Below, in pieces: positions 1-11,185 of a stretch of DNA of 64,000 nucleotides. The stretch spans positions 62,001-126,000 of the forward strand of contig JAIELF010000017.1 of the NCBI GenBank assembly GCA_019753235.1, read 5' to 3'. The stretch's first letter is position 1; the number at the start of each line of letters is the position of its first letter. The notes beneath the pieces were generated by a model. The model was not told the origin of the DNA, made no database searches, and worked only from the letters and a program-made list of their open reading frames with translations. The position numbers and the translations under genes were made by a program. Source of the stretch: a bacterium. Lineage in GTDB: Bacteria; Planctomycetota; Planctomycetia; Kolteriales; Kolteriaceae.

Positions 1-2244
<2,244 letters not shown>

Positions 2245-2277
2245 AGTCGGTCTTGGTAAACAAGAGATCCCCTTTTG

Positions 2278-2303
2278 GGCTCGGCCTGCCCATGGGCCGA
2301 GCC
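2278..2303 (+). terminator. Hairpin after clpC
   Basis: A perfect 9-bp stem (2278-2286 with 2295-2303, arms GGCTCGGCC/GGCCGAGCC) with an 8-base loop lies 33 bp after the clpC stop. There is no run of T after it, so intrinsic termination is uncertain. The rest of 2304-2584 holds no convincing gene; it is the rplU leader and upstream region, with no recognisable promoter motif. Confidence 0.45.
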
Positions 2304-2584
2304 TTGCAGACGCTCGACCCCCCTGGCAATGTGTAGGTTGTAGAATCGGCTCCTCGTTCGCCTCCGAACGGATATGCTCGCCGGCCCTCTGGGCGCGACA
2401 ATGGGGACTCTTGCGGAAGAAAATCGAGGATAAGGGGCGAGAAACCCCAGCGGAAAACAAGTTTCGAGGCTGGCCTGTTGCCCACACGGGGGCCCAGCTA
2501 TAAATTATCCGCTTCCCGAATGGGTAGATTCGATCTCGAAGTCAGGCCGAGCGAAGCCGGTCGGGCCTCATGGAGCAAACGGAC

Positions 2585-2899
2585 ATGTTCGCGATTTTTG
2601 ATGACCGCGGTCGGCAGCATCTCGCAGAAGCGGGTCAGAAGCTTTACATCGATCTTCACGAAGCCGAGCCCGGCACCGAGATCGTCTTCGAACGTGTTCT
2701 CCTGCTCGGGGGAAGCGAGAAGGGAACGACCGTGGGCAAGCCGGTCGTTGCCGGCGCCCGGGTGACAGCTTCGGTTGTTGCCCACACGAAGGGTCCCAAG
2801 ATCCACGTTCAAGTCTACAAGCGACGCAAGAACTACAAAAGGCACATGGGGCACCGCCAGCAATACACGCAGATCGAAGTCAAAGCGATCGAAGCGTAG
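2585..2899 (+). CDS. rplU: 50S ribosomal protein L21
   Basis: Component of the large ribosomal subunit that binds 23S rRNA. The protein of 104 residues has the family's usual length. It starts MFAIFDDRGRQ and contains the basic C-terminal segment KIHVQVYKRRKNYKRHMGHRQ that marks L21. An in-frame ATG exists 15 bp upstream (2570), but the second ATG at 2585 is chosen because GGAG lies 9 bases before it and the resulting start matches the family. The usual partner rpmA (L27) does not follow: the next gene is a convergent DNA methyltransferase whose stop codon abuts the rplU stop (2899/2900), so rplU is separated from its common neighbour here. Confidence 0.96.
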   Translation: MFAIFDDRGRQHLAEAGQKLYIDLHEAEPGTEIVFERVLLLGGSEKGTTVGKPVVAGARVTASVVAHTKGPKIHVQVYKRRKNYKRHMGHRQQYTQIEVKAIEA

Positions 2900-4600
2900 T
2901 CACTCTTCCTTTGTCGATGACTCTACCGGCCCAGCCTGATCCTTCGGCTGGGCTGTTTCGTTTTCCGGCCAGGTTAATCCCGCTAAAAACGATTTCGTCA
3001 GCGTCATTCGCCCACCCCCGAGCGCCGTCGCTCCCAGCTCTCGCGAAAGCTGCTCGCTTACAACCGGGCTGTTGAGGTAATCACACAGCATCCGGAGCCG
3101 ATCGACGTTGTTCTCTTTCTCAAGAATCGTGTATGTCGACACCGCCCCGGCGAGGTTGCCGACTTCGTCGAGGATGGCTTCCACTCGCAACGACAATCCT
3201 GCCACGAGCACCTTCGGCCTTGCCACTTTTCTCAGCCGCTCGCGAACCGCCGGCAAGAGTTTATCTGACGAGATATCGATCACTGGGTGTTGGTAGTCGC
3301 GCTTTAGATATCGGCAAGGGCGCTTCCCCCAGTCGCATCGGCCCGGCTCGATCAGTCCCGTCGTCACCAGACGTATCGGCAACGCCTCCTCCGATCCCTC
3401 CATCTCTGGCGCGGTTGCTTCGCGAAGACAAGGAACCAGATCGTACGCGATGCCCGTCGTCATGCTGGCGATAATGTTGAAGACATTTCCGACCCGGAGG
3501 GATGTACGACTCGGCAATGTTGGGGTGCCGATCATCGCACTCCACCAGTTATCGCTTTTCACGTCGATCGGTTCCAAGCGGTCGCTGCCTGCTACGCATG
3601 GTGACCTCTTCCGAAGCACCACCGCACAAACGAAAATGTTTGCTCCGGTGAAAAGAAACGGGCTTGGGGGTGCGAAAAGCAGAGCGGGCGGCCGCTCGGT
3701 CAACAATCGAGCTCGAAGACGCTGACAAGAAGATGTCGACAGAAACGCTCTCGGGAGAACGAAGCCGACCGCGCCGTCGTCGTTGGCCGAGGCATGGGCT
3801 CGAGCGATGAAGTAATACGCCAGATCCGCCGTTCCGCGCAAATCTTGAAACGTCTCACTCCGCTGACGCTTGGCTTGTCCGATGGCGGCATCTCCTTCCT
3901 TCTCGATGGCATTGGCAAAAGGAGGATTGCCGATCACCACATCAAATCGCTGGTCAGGCAACAACGCGGGCTGATCAAGTCCGTCGCCCACGACGATCGA
4001 TTCGATTTCAAAGCGGGCATCCCCAGGAGAGGCCCAGATACCCAACACCGCGCGAGCTGCCAGCATGGCGGAGGGATCGCTGTCGATCCCAAACAGGCAC
4101 TGAGAAGCAATCTGTTGCCGAGCCTGTTGTCGTTGTTCGTCGGTCGCGTTCGACCCGTGACATAACCATGTCAGTCGATCGGCAAGGAGTTCGCCTGCCG
4201 CGAGGAGAAACAGGCCCGGCCCGCACGAAGGATCAAGTATTCTCATCGCCAAGATAGCGCCCGATGCTCGTAGACGATCCTGCTCAGACAAGTCCGTCAC
4301 CGAAGTCAGCACGGATGCATCGGGGTTCCGATCAAGCGACAGAGCCATTCGCCGTTGCATGACAGGAATAAGCGAATGTTCGAGGATTGGATCGATCAGC
4401 AGTCGAGGCGTGTAGTAGGCTCCTGTTTGACGTCGATGACGCAAGTTGTTCTCATCAAATCGAATCGATTCAAAAGCACGGGCCAACCCTTCGGGTGTCG
4501 GATCGAGATCTCGAATGACGGCATCAATGTCAACAGTCATGCCGCTCTGCTCCGTCGCTCGCTGACCGACAAGCCGAAATCGGTCGAACCAGGTCATCAT
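2900..4600 (-). CDS. N6-adenine DNA methyltransferase (Eco57I/TaqI-like), solitary
   Basis: Predicted SAM-dependent DNA adenine methyltransferase of 566 residues. An early segment TGAYYTPRLLIDPIL is the helix found ahead of the catalytic fold in type I/IIG enzymes. Motif I is ILDPSCGPGLFLLAA (SAM binding, about residue 118) and motif IV is NPPF within DVVIGNPPFANAI (about residue 226). The C-terminal half would carry target recognition. No restriction endonuclease or specificity subunit lies next to it, so it may be an orphan methylase or a lone type IIG-like enzyme lacking a visible nuclease domain; I do not see a PD-ExK motif. The stop touches the convergent rplU stop. The start is the first ATG; a later Met (MTVDIDAVIR) is possible. 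Confidence 0.85.
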   Translation of the reverse strand: MMTWFDRFRLVGQRATEQSGMTVDIDAVIRDLDPTPEGLARAFESIRFDENNLRHRRQTGAYYTPRLLIDPILEHSLIPVMQRRMALSLDRNPDASVLTSVTDLSEQDRLRASGAILAMRILDPSCGPGLFLLAAGELLADRLTWLCHGSNATDEQRQQARQQIASQCLFGIDSDPSAMLAARAVLGIWASPGDARFEIESIVVGDGLDQPALLPDQRFDVVIGNPPFANAIEKEGDAAIGQAKRQRSETFQDLRGTADLAYYFIARAHASANDDGAVGFVLPRAFLSTSSCQRLRARLLTERPPALLFAPPSPFLFTGANIFVCAVVLRKRSPCVAGSDRLEPIDVKSDNWWSAMIGTPTLPSRTSLRVGNVFNIIASMTTGIAYDLVPCLREATAPEMEGSEEALPIRLVTTGLIEPGRCDWGKRPCRYLKRDYQHPVIDISSDKLLPAVRERLRKVARPKVLVAGLSLRVEAILDEVGNLAGAVSTYTILEKENNVDRLRMLCDYLNSPVVSEQLSRELGATALGGGRMTLTKSFLAGLTWPENETAQPKDQAGPVESSTKEE

Positions 4601-4683
4601 TGCCCGTCCGTTCGTCTGTAGGATCGCTCGCTGGGTTGATACGATGGGATCAGATCAAGATGGCGCCAGCCTTCGAGGGGTCG

Positions 4684-4944
4684 ATGCCTGTTTCGAATCA
4701 AACGCTGCAACAAGCGAAGTTGGTAGCGATTGTTGTCATCACCGCTTGGCTCTGGTTGATGGTGCTTCCGGCCTTGTCTCGTACGCGACCGGTAGAGCAT
4801 CGCTCTGCTTGGCTCGAAGAGGCCGGCATCGACCCGGCGGCGTTTAATTATTCCGATCATCGCGCGGGGCGAGAGATGATCCCGGCGCTTGATCGATTGC
4901 ACGATTCTTTGATCGGTCGCGACGTGGGCCAACCTGCTAAATGA
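4684..4944 (+). CDS. Small single-span membrane protein, unknown function
   Basis: Predicted 86-residue protein with one hydrophobic segment near the N-terminus (about residues 12-32, VAIVVITAWLWLMVLPALS) followed by a soluble tail of about 50 residues rich in charged residues. The ATG at 4684 is chosen over upstream ones because GAGGGG stands 3-5 bases before it. It lies divergent from the methyltransferase and its 3' end overlaps the convergent transketolase stop by 8 bp. I do not recognise a family. Support comes from the membrane segment, the ribosome-binding site and a plausible soluble composition; it could still be spurious. Confidence 0.55.
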   Translation: MPVSNQTLQQAKLVAIVVITAWLWLMVLPALSRTRPVEHRSAWLEEAGIDPAAFNYSDHRAGREMIPALDRLHDSLIGRDVGQPAK

Positions 4945-6778
4945 TTTCTCGAACCTTGGCGGCAATACTCCGTGACCCGATCCCGTAGTGATCGACCAGT
5001 TCTTCCGGCTTGCCGCTGCGAGGGAGTTCTCGCACCGCAAGCTTATGAATGACGATGCCTGTCTCCGTGGCAAGTTCGCCCGCGACCGCGTCGCCGAGCC
5101 CCCCTTCGGGATAATGATCCTCGACGGTGATGATCTTTCCGCCGGTCGCTTTGGCGGCAGAGAGAATTGTCGCCCGATCGAGAGGTTTGATGGTAAAGGG
5201 GTCGATCACGCGAACATGGATTCCATCCTTTGCCAACTCATCGGCCGCGATCATGGCCTCGGCCAGGGTGATCCCTGCGCCGACGATCGTCACCTTATCG
5301 TTGGGACTTTGCTTGACGACTTTTGCTTGTCCCGGTTCGAAAGATTCGCCATCGGGATAGAGTGTCGGCGTGGCAGGTCGGCTGGTCCGAATGAAAGAGA
5401 TGCCGCAATGGTTGGCCGAGAGAGCGACGGCCGCCGCGGTGGAAGTCGCATCGCTGGGGTAGAAAACGAGTCCTCCCGGAATCGTTCGGAACATCGCGAG
5501 ATCTTCGAGAGCCATCTGACTTGGCCCATCTTCGCCGATCGAAACACCCGCGTGCGAACCGACGAGCGTCACTTTCGCCTGTGAGATCGCCGCCATCCGA
5601 ATTTGATCGAACGCTCGCGTATAAAACGCCGCGAATGTTGAGACGAAGGGGAGCTTGCCTCTCGTTCCCATCCCGACAGCGACGCCGACGAGATTCTGCT
5701 CGGCAATAAAGCACTCACAAAATCGATCGGGAAACACCGCCTTGAACTTGTCGGCAAAAGTCGAGTTCTTCGTGTCGCCGTCGAGCGCGACCACGTTCTG
5801 ATTCTGTTCGCCGATCTTCGCAAGAGCCACGCCGTAGGCGGCACGGGTCGCGACCTTTTCACCGAGCTTGTGTCCAAGCGCGGGAGGAACGATCTTCGGC
5901 CCCATCGCGGGAGACAGCTTGGCGGCGGGCGGAGTGGGATTGATTGTTATCGGCGCGGAGATTCGGGCTTTGATCGCTTCGATGGCCGAGGCCGTCTTGT
6001 CGCCGAGCGCCTTACCGTGCCAATTTTCAGCATCTTCGATTCCCGGGATGCCCGCCCCTTTGAACGTCTTGGCAATCAACGCGGTTGGCTTATTGTGCGT
6101 TTTTCGACCTAGAGCGAGCGCCTGGCGGATGGCATCAATGTCGTGTCCATCGACGATGATGGCGTTCCAACCGAACGCATCGAAGCGGGCCTTGTAGACT
6201 TCTAGCCGATGCTGAAACATTGTCGGCTCGCTCTGCCCGAGACGATTGACGTCGATGATCGCGACCAGATTGTCGAGCTTGTAATGGCTAGCGAACGAGG
6301 CCGCCTCCCAGACGGATCCCTCGGCCGACTCGCCATCTCCCATTAAGACGTAAACGCGATAATCACCCTTATCGATATGCTTGCCGACGTAAGCCATCCC
6401 TGCACCGGCACTGAGGCCTTGCCCCAGCGACCCCGTGGCAACATCGACGAATGAAAGACGCGGGGTCGGATGGCCTTCCAGATCGTTGCCGAACTGACGA
6501 AGCTTGAGGATGTCGCCCCGCGGGAAAAGGCCAGCCTCTGCCCAGGCGGCGTAGAGAATCGGAGCGGCATGACCTTTCGAAAGAACAAAACGGTCGTTGT
6601 CGGGATGGCGCGGTTGCTTGACGTGATACTTCATTTCGTCAAAGAACAATACCGACATCAGCTCGGCCATCGAACAGCAAGAAGTCGGATGTCCGGAGCC
6701 GGCCGCGGTCGTCGATTCGATAGAGTCGATCCGAAGCTGTTCGGCCATGTCTTTCAAAGCGGCGGTCGACGTTGCCAT
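4937..6778 (-). CDS. tkt: Transketolase (short, animal-type)
   Basis: Thiamine-diphosphate enzyme that moves two-carbon units between sugar phosphates in the non-oxidative pentose phosphate pathway. The protein is 613 residues, the length of the 'animal-type' transketolases rather than the roughly 660 of E. coli TktA. Visible motifs are GSGHPTSCCS (about residue 27), SKGHAAPILYA (about 67), the ThDP/metal motif GDGESAEGSVWEAA at about 147 with the downstream IDVNRLGQ, the pyrimidine-domain segment around ALDGDTKNSTFADKF and FIAEQNLVGVAVGM, and the C-terminal ITVEDHYPEGGLGDAV. All domains are present in order. It is the first gene of a long minus-strand block but is separated from the next by about 250 bp. 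Confidence 0.96.
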   Translation of the reverse strand: MATSTAALKDMAEQLRIDSIESTTAAGSGHPTSCCSMAELMSVLFFDEMKYHVKQPRHPDNDRFVLSKGHAAPILYAAWAEAGLFPRGDILKLRQFGNDLEGHPTPRLSFVDVATGSLGQGLSAGAGMAYVGKHIDKGDYRVYVLMGDGESAEGSVWEAASFASHYKLDNLVAIIDVNRLGQSEPTMFQHRLEVYKARFDAFGWNAIIVDGHDIDAIRQALALGRKTHNKPTALIAKTFKGAGIPGIEDAENWHGKALGDKTASAIEAIKARISAPITINPTPPAAKLSPAMGPKIVPPALGHKLGEKVATRAAYGVALAKIGEQNQNVVALDGDTKNSTFADKFKAVFPDRFCECFIAEQNLVGVAVGMGTRGKLPFVSTFAAFYTRAFDQIRMAAISQAKVTLVGSHAGVSIGEDGPSQMALEDLAMFRTIPGGLVFYPSDATSTAAAVALSANHCGISFIRTSRPATPTLYPDGESFEPGQAKVVKQSPNDKVTIVGAGITLAEAMIAADELAKDGIHVRVIDPFTIKPLDRATILSAAKATGGKIITVEDHYPEGGLGDAVAGELATETGIVIHKLAVRELPRSGKPEELVDHYGIGSRSIAAKVREII

Positions 6779-7029
6779 TGAAGTCCCTTTCTGCGGAGAA
6801 TCCGTCGTAGAGTCGTCCGATCTTTCTTAGCGACCCCTTGCCATATCCGCCAGCGGAGTTTGCCCGTGAGTGGGGGTATGGCCCAAAAAAACCGAAGGGA
6901 TAGGCGTTTGCCGACGATCAGCAAGGCGAATTGATCTCGATCAACAATTCTGCTTTATTCCTGACCGTTCGATGAAAAAGCATCTCCGCAAGCGGGCGGG
7001 TGAAGAGATTGCGTGGAAAAGAAGAATCA

Positions 7030-7719
7030 TCAGGGCTTCGGATCGGTATCGCGAAGGGCCGAGGCTTTCTTCTCGGGCTTCATCGATAGGGCGATGGTAA
7101 CGATGAAAGAGATGATCAGGCCGACCACATAGAAAACCCAATCCTCATTCCATCGGCCCGGGCCCGTGGTGTCTTGATACTTCACGAATTTGTGCCAAGT
7201 CCCTGTCATGACCAACCCGAGAAGCATCCCGCCTAGCGCTCCCCAAGCAAGGTAGTTGACTTGGCTGGTATCGATAGGGGCTTGGCTAGGATCGTTTGCC
7301 AGTTCGAGTTTTTGCAGTCGGCGGTGAAGATGTTGGATCAGATTGTGAAGCATAAAGAGCGAGAGAGCCGCCACGAGCGCGACGCCGACAATCTTTTCTG
7401 CGATTGCCCCTTCGTAATAGAGGAGAAAGATTCCCATGACAACGAATCCGACCGCATTATTGAGTAGGCCATCGAGCGTACCCTTGAACGAATTCGAGGC
7501 CATCCAACTTCGCATGAGCGTGGCTATTCCTTTTGTTGGGAAGTTCGTTTCATGCCTTCGGCCGGTGTTCTCAAGACCACTTGAAGCGACATCAAGAGGA
7601 CCGAACCATCCTGTCGTTACCGCGCGCGCTATCTCCTGGTTGAACCCTAGTACATTATGAGGCCGAGCCCCGCGCGAGGAGTCGTCGGCCAAGGCGATTG
7701 GCATTGTCCAGGCGATCAT
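7030..7719 (-). CDS. Multi-span membrane protein coupled to SxtJ-like gene
   Basis: Predicted 229-residue inner-membrane protein of unknown function. A short hydrophobic N-terminus ends in ALADD, which may be a signal peptide or only a weak start region. Hydrophobic segments follow at about residues 88-128 (two spans), 155-178 and 194-212, with a charged tail. The start codon overlaps the stop of the upstream gene by one base (TAATG), which argues for translational coupling and for this start rather than an internal Met near residue 69. With the SxtJ-like protein and the carbamoyltransferase it forms a three-gene unit on the minus strand. I do not recognise the family. Confidence 0.7.
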   Translation of the reverse strand: MIAWTMPIALADDSSRGARPHNVLGFNQEIARAVTTGWFGPLDVASSGLENTGRRHETNFPTKGIATLMRSWMASNSFKGTLDGLLNNAVGFVVMGIFLLYYEGAIAEKIVGVALVAALSLFMLHNLIQHLHRRLQKLELANDPSQAPIDTSQVNYLAWGALGGMLLGLVMTGTWHKFVKYQDTTGPGRWNEDWVFYVVGLIISFIVTIALSMKPEKKASALRDTDPKP

Positions 7720-8159
7720 TAGTATTGTTTGTAGTACTGTTTAACGTTTTGTGGCTGGGCTTTGGGGGTCCAATAGGTGTGAGCCGAGCGATCGAACTGG
7801 CGAGTCATCGGGTCAAAGCCAATCATTCGAAAGAGCAGGGCAACAGAGCCGAAAAGAAGTAGGAAGATCGTCGCCAAAAACAGTTCACTGATCACCAGCC
7901 CGATCGGAAAAGTGACCATTGACAAGCCGACAAAGATCGGCTTCAGGGCTTTGGGATAAATCGATCCGACGACCGCGGCCATCGCCCCCAAGCCGAGAGC
8001 GATCAACGTCGGCGTCCATGCGGAAGCGGATGAGAATGAGAGAGGTCGACCCGTCCAGACCCAAGTCACCAGGGTGAAACCGACCAAGCAGACCCATCCG
8101 AATTGCCGAAGTGTTTTCTCGGCAGGGTTCCAATTGATCGACGCAATGGCACCACTCAC
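7719..8159 (-). CDS. SxtJ-like membrane protein
   Basis: Predicted 146-residue membrane protein with paired hydrophobic segments at about residues 20-38 and 45-65, then a longer hydrophobic stretch at about 70-110, and a polar tail ending in KQYYKQY. Small proteins of this shape directly after NodU/CmcH-type carbamoyltransferases are usually annotated as the SxtJ family; the assignment rests on size, topology and position. The start is GTG at 8159, with GAGGTG 5-7 bases ahead and only 11 bp after the carbamoyltransferase stop. The next gene overlaps it by one base. Role unknown, presumably a membrane partner of the carbamoyltransferase product pathway. Confidence 0.75.
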   Translation of the reverse strand: MSGAIASINWNPAEKTLRQFGWVCLVGFTLVTWVWTGRPLSFSSASAWTPTLIALGLGAMAAVVGSIYPKALKPIFVGLSMVTFPIGLVISELFLATIFLLLFGSVALLFRMIGFDPMTRQFDRSAHTYWTPKAQPQNVKQYYKQY

Positions 8160-8170
8160 ACGTCACCTCA

Positions 8171-10018
8171 CTAGTCGAGAACAAACTTCGAGAGGTGCGC
8201 AGCCCTCTCGGCTTCCGAGAAGCCCCGCTGATCTTCTTTGAGCAATATCTGTCGGCCCATCACCAGCACATCCATGTCGGTTGCCAGGAAGCAGCGGTAC
8301 GCATCTTCTGGCGTGCAGACAATCGGTTCACTTCGAACGTTGAAGCTGGTATTGACTAGCACGGGGCAACCCGTCTGTTCATAAAAGCGAGTCATCAATC
8401 CGTGTAAGATGGGGGCCCTCTTCTCGTCGACCGTTTGAATCCGTGCCGAGTAATCGACGTGGGTGATCGCGGGGAGCGTCGATCGATTGTAGCGGAGCTT
8501 ATCGATACCAAAGCTCGATTCATAGTCGGGGGGCAAGGGAACCCGAATCTCTTCACGGACGGGCGCGACTTGCAGCATGTACGGACTGTCTTCGTTGGGC
8601 CGCATCTCGAAGTATTCATGGACATGGTCTCGAAGGACGATCGGCGCGAAGGGCCGAAACGATTCACGAAACTTGATTTTGAGATTCATCACGGACTGCA
8701 TCTTTTCGCTGCGCGGGTCGCCGATGATGCTTCTTCCACCGAGAGCACGTGGGCCGAACTCCATTCGACCCTGGAACCACCCTACTACTTTTTCCTGGGC
8801 CAAAAGCGACGCAACATCGCTGTAGAGATGATCCATGCTGTCGGCGACGGTGTAGACAGCACCTTGGGTATCGAGAAAGCGAGCGATCTCTTCGTCTCGG
8901 AAATCGGGCCCTAAAAGCGAGCCCTTTTGAAGATCGTGCGGTTGCGTTGTTCGGGGTTTATCGAGAAGCTGATACCACACGAAGAGAGCCGCTCCCAGGG
9001 CGCCCCCGGCATCACCTGCCGCGGGTTGAATCCAAATGTTTTCGAAAGGCCCTTCGCGAAGAATCTTGCCGTTACCGACACAATTAAGGGCAACACCGCC
9101 GGCCATCACGAGATTCTTCGAGCCGGTCTGCTTTTGAACATGCCGCGAGGTTCGGAGCATCGCCTCTTCCGTGACGACCTGAATCGAAGCCGCCAAATCC
9201 ATCTCTCGCTGGGTCAGTTTTGATTCGGCCTCGCGCGGCTCTCCTCCAAAGAGACGATGAAACTTATCACTCGTCATCGTCAAGCCTTGGCAGTAATTGA
9301 AGTAGCTCATGTCGAGCCGATAGGATCCATCCTCTTTCAAGTCGATCAGGTGATCAAAAATGAGCTGGGCAAACCTCGGCTCGCCGTAAGGGGCTAGCCC
9401 CATCAATTTGTATTCGCCGCTATTCACCTTGAAGCCAGTGTAATAGGTGAATGCCGAGTAAAGCAGGCCTAATGAATGCGGAAAACGGATCTCTTGCTCG
9501 AGCTTGATCTTGTTCCCTTGACCTACGCCCCAACAACTGGTCGACCATTCCCCCACGCCATCGAGTGTCATGATGGCGGCATGGTCGAATGGAGAGGGGA
9601 AATAGGCGCTGGCGGCATGCGACTCATGGTGATCGGTGAAGACGTAAGACCGACCTTTCGGCTGGGGCAGGCCCATCTCGTCCAACTCGCGGTCGAGCTC
9701 CTTCCGCATGAGAAGCTTGCTCTTCAACCAAAGAGGCATCGCCTGTCGAAAGGAACGGTATCCCTGCGGAGCAAAGGTCAAATAGGTTTCCAGCAGTCGA
9801 CCAAACTTCGTTAGGGGCTTGTCATAAAAGACGATGTAGTCGAGGCAGGGATTCCCTGCTTGCTCTAAGCAGAAGCGGACGGCATTCTTAGGAAAGTGAT
9901 AGTCGTGTTTGATACGGGTGAATCGCTCTTCCTGAGCAGCGCCGACGATATCGCCATCCACCACCAAGGCGGCGGCCGAGTCATGGTAATAGGCCGAGAT
10001 GCCGAGAATGGTGGTCAT
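8171..10018 (-). CDS. Carbamoyltransferase (NodU/CmcH family)
   Basis: Enzyme family that transfers the carbamoyl group from carbamoyl phosphate to hydroxyl groups of sugars or secondary metabolites. The 615-residue protein starts with GISAYYHDSAAALV, the ASKHA/Kae1-like ATPase start. It has the metal-binding HHESHAASAYF segment near residue 133, GEYKLMGLAPYG, the MAGGVALNCVGNGKI segment, and the C-terminal YrdC-like domain with GRMEFGPRALGGRSI. Length is normal. It leads a unit with the SxtJ-like gene (11 bp gap) and another membrane protein. In other bacteria such units lie in cell-surface polysaccharide or natural-product clusters; no such cluster is visible here, so the substrate is unknown. 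Confidence 0.93.
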   Translation of the reverse strand: MTTILGISAYYHDSAAALVVDGDIVGAAQEERFTRIKHDYHFPKNAVRFCLEQAGNPCLDYIVFYDKPLTKFGRLLETYLTFAPQGYRSFRQAMPLWLKSKLLMRKELDRELDEMGLPQPKGRSYVFTDHHESHAASAYFPSPFDHAAIMTLDGVGEWSTSCWGVGQGNKIKLEQEIRFPHSLGLLYSAFTYYTGFKVNSGEYKLMGLAPYGEPRFAQLIFDHLIDLKEDGSYRLDMSYFNYCQGLTMTSDKFHRLFGGEPREAESKLTQREMDLAASIQVVTEEAMLRTSRHVQKQTGSKNLVMAGGVALNCVGNGKILREGPFENIWIQPAAGDAGGALGAALFVWYQLLDKPRTTQPHDLQKGSLLGPDFRDEEIARFLDTQGAVYTVADSMDHLYSDVASLLAQEKVVGWFQGRMEFGPRALGGRSIIGDPRSEKMQSVMNLKIKFRESFRPFAPIVLRDHVHEYFEMRPNEDSPYMLQVAPVREEIRVPLPPDYESSFGIDKLRYNRSTLPAITHVDYSARIQTVDEKRAPILHGLMTRFYEQTGCPVLVNTSFNVRSEPIVCTPEDAYRCFLATDMDVLVMGRQILLKEDQRGFSEAERAAHLSKFVLD

Positions 10019-10234
10019 CTCAAATTCCTCTTAACGCCCGGCAAAGGGCACTCAGCGATGTGTCGACATCCTCAGCATGGTGCGTCGTGATGTCATATTG
10101 ATGGCGCGTCGGCCAAAGGCTATGGGCCGATCCATGGCGAAACGATTCGCCCATCGCGATTATACCCACCGCGTTTATACGAATCGAAGTAGTCTACCTG
10201 ATGCAACCCGGCCTGTCATGAAAGGAAACGACGG

Positions 10235-11185
10235 TCATCGAGATGATGATTTGTCCACACTTCGGCACGAAGCAACAATAGCGATCATGATTGCTGGGCC
10301 GAAAACGGGTTGGCGAGCGATCAGGTCGCACCAGATCCATCCGATAACTCCTCCCAGGAACATGACCCATCGGCCGAGCCGAGTGAACGGCTGAATCGGA
10401 AAAGTCGCTTGCCAGATCATGGTGAGGTACGTTGCCAGACTGATAAGGACAAGCCAATTGTCTCGGCGACCAGCCTGTTGCAACAGATTGCCGACGTTGG
10501 TCTCAAAGGGAGTGTAGAGCGAGTACCACAGCGCGTCCCCTGCCCACCATTCGGCATCCTGGAATTTGTGAAGCAGGCTCATCACGATGATGATCGCAAA
10601 ATGGACTTGTATCAGGCGAAGCGCGATGTTCGCAAAGACGCTGGGCCGCTCTAGCACAAGGGCTCGCCAAGGTAACGGAGCGAAGCCAAGGTCAAATAAC
10701 CGAAAGTGCATGCCGACGCATCCGACCGCCACATAAAGAACCAGCACGGCCAGCAAGGCATTCGATCCGTCGTAAAGAATCGGATTCGAGGTAAAGATCT
10801 GAACCGAAAGCCACGCCAAAGGCGCCGTCAATCGGGTCGCCCAACCGAGCGTGAGAAAAACCGCGTTCACGATCGTCGCCAAATAAAGCGTTCCGAGCAG
10901 TGCGGGCGAGGAAGGTACGAGGTCGCGGGCCCAACTTTTAGGAATCTCGCCACTTTCGGGAAGGCGACGTATCGCTTCCTCGGCCTTCCCGTCGAGCCAG
11001 CCATCTCGGCCCACGGCCTCTTGGTAAGAGAAGGCAAAGCTCAACAGCCAGCAGGTCAGCAGCAGGCCTGTAAAGAAACGGACCCAATGGAATCGACCGG
11101 GGAGGATCTGTTGAAACCAGAAACGGTTCCAGCCATTGCCTGGACTGCCCGAGACCGACGCGGAGGGGAGAGTGTCGCTGCTCAA
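10235..11185 (-). CDS. HTTM-domain membrane protein
   Basis: Predicted 316-residue integral membrane protein related to the HTTM (horizontally transferred transmembrane) domain shared with vitamin K-dependent gamma-carboxylase. Recognisable features are the first hydrophobic segment near residue 38, the segment SNPILYDGSNALLAVLVLYVA with its conserved polar residues, and LRLIQVHFAIIIVMSLLHKF followed by the WWAGDALWYSLY motif typical of HTTM proteins. It overlaps the upstream partner gene by 4 bp (ATGA), so the two are translated together. Whether it has carboxylase activity is unknown; bacterial HTTM proteins are largely uncharacterised. It lies 216 bp upstream of the carbamoyltransferase and could share its transcript. 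Confidence 0.85.
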   Translation of the reverse strand: MSSDTLPSASVSGSPGNGWNRFWFQQILPGRFHWVRFFTGLLLTCWLLSFAFSYQEAVGRDGWLDGKAEEAIRRLPESGEIPKSWARDLVPSSPALLGTLYLATIVNAVFLTLGWATRLTAPLAWLSVQIFTSNPILYDGSNALLAVLVLYVAVGCVGMHFRLFDLGFAPLPWRALVLERPSVFANIALRLIQVHFAIIIVMSLLHKFQDAEWWAGDALWYSLYTPFETNVGNLLQQAGRRDNWLVLISLATYLTMIWQATFPIQPFTRLGRWVMFLGGVIGWIWCDLIARQPVFGPAIMIAIVASCRSVDKSSSR

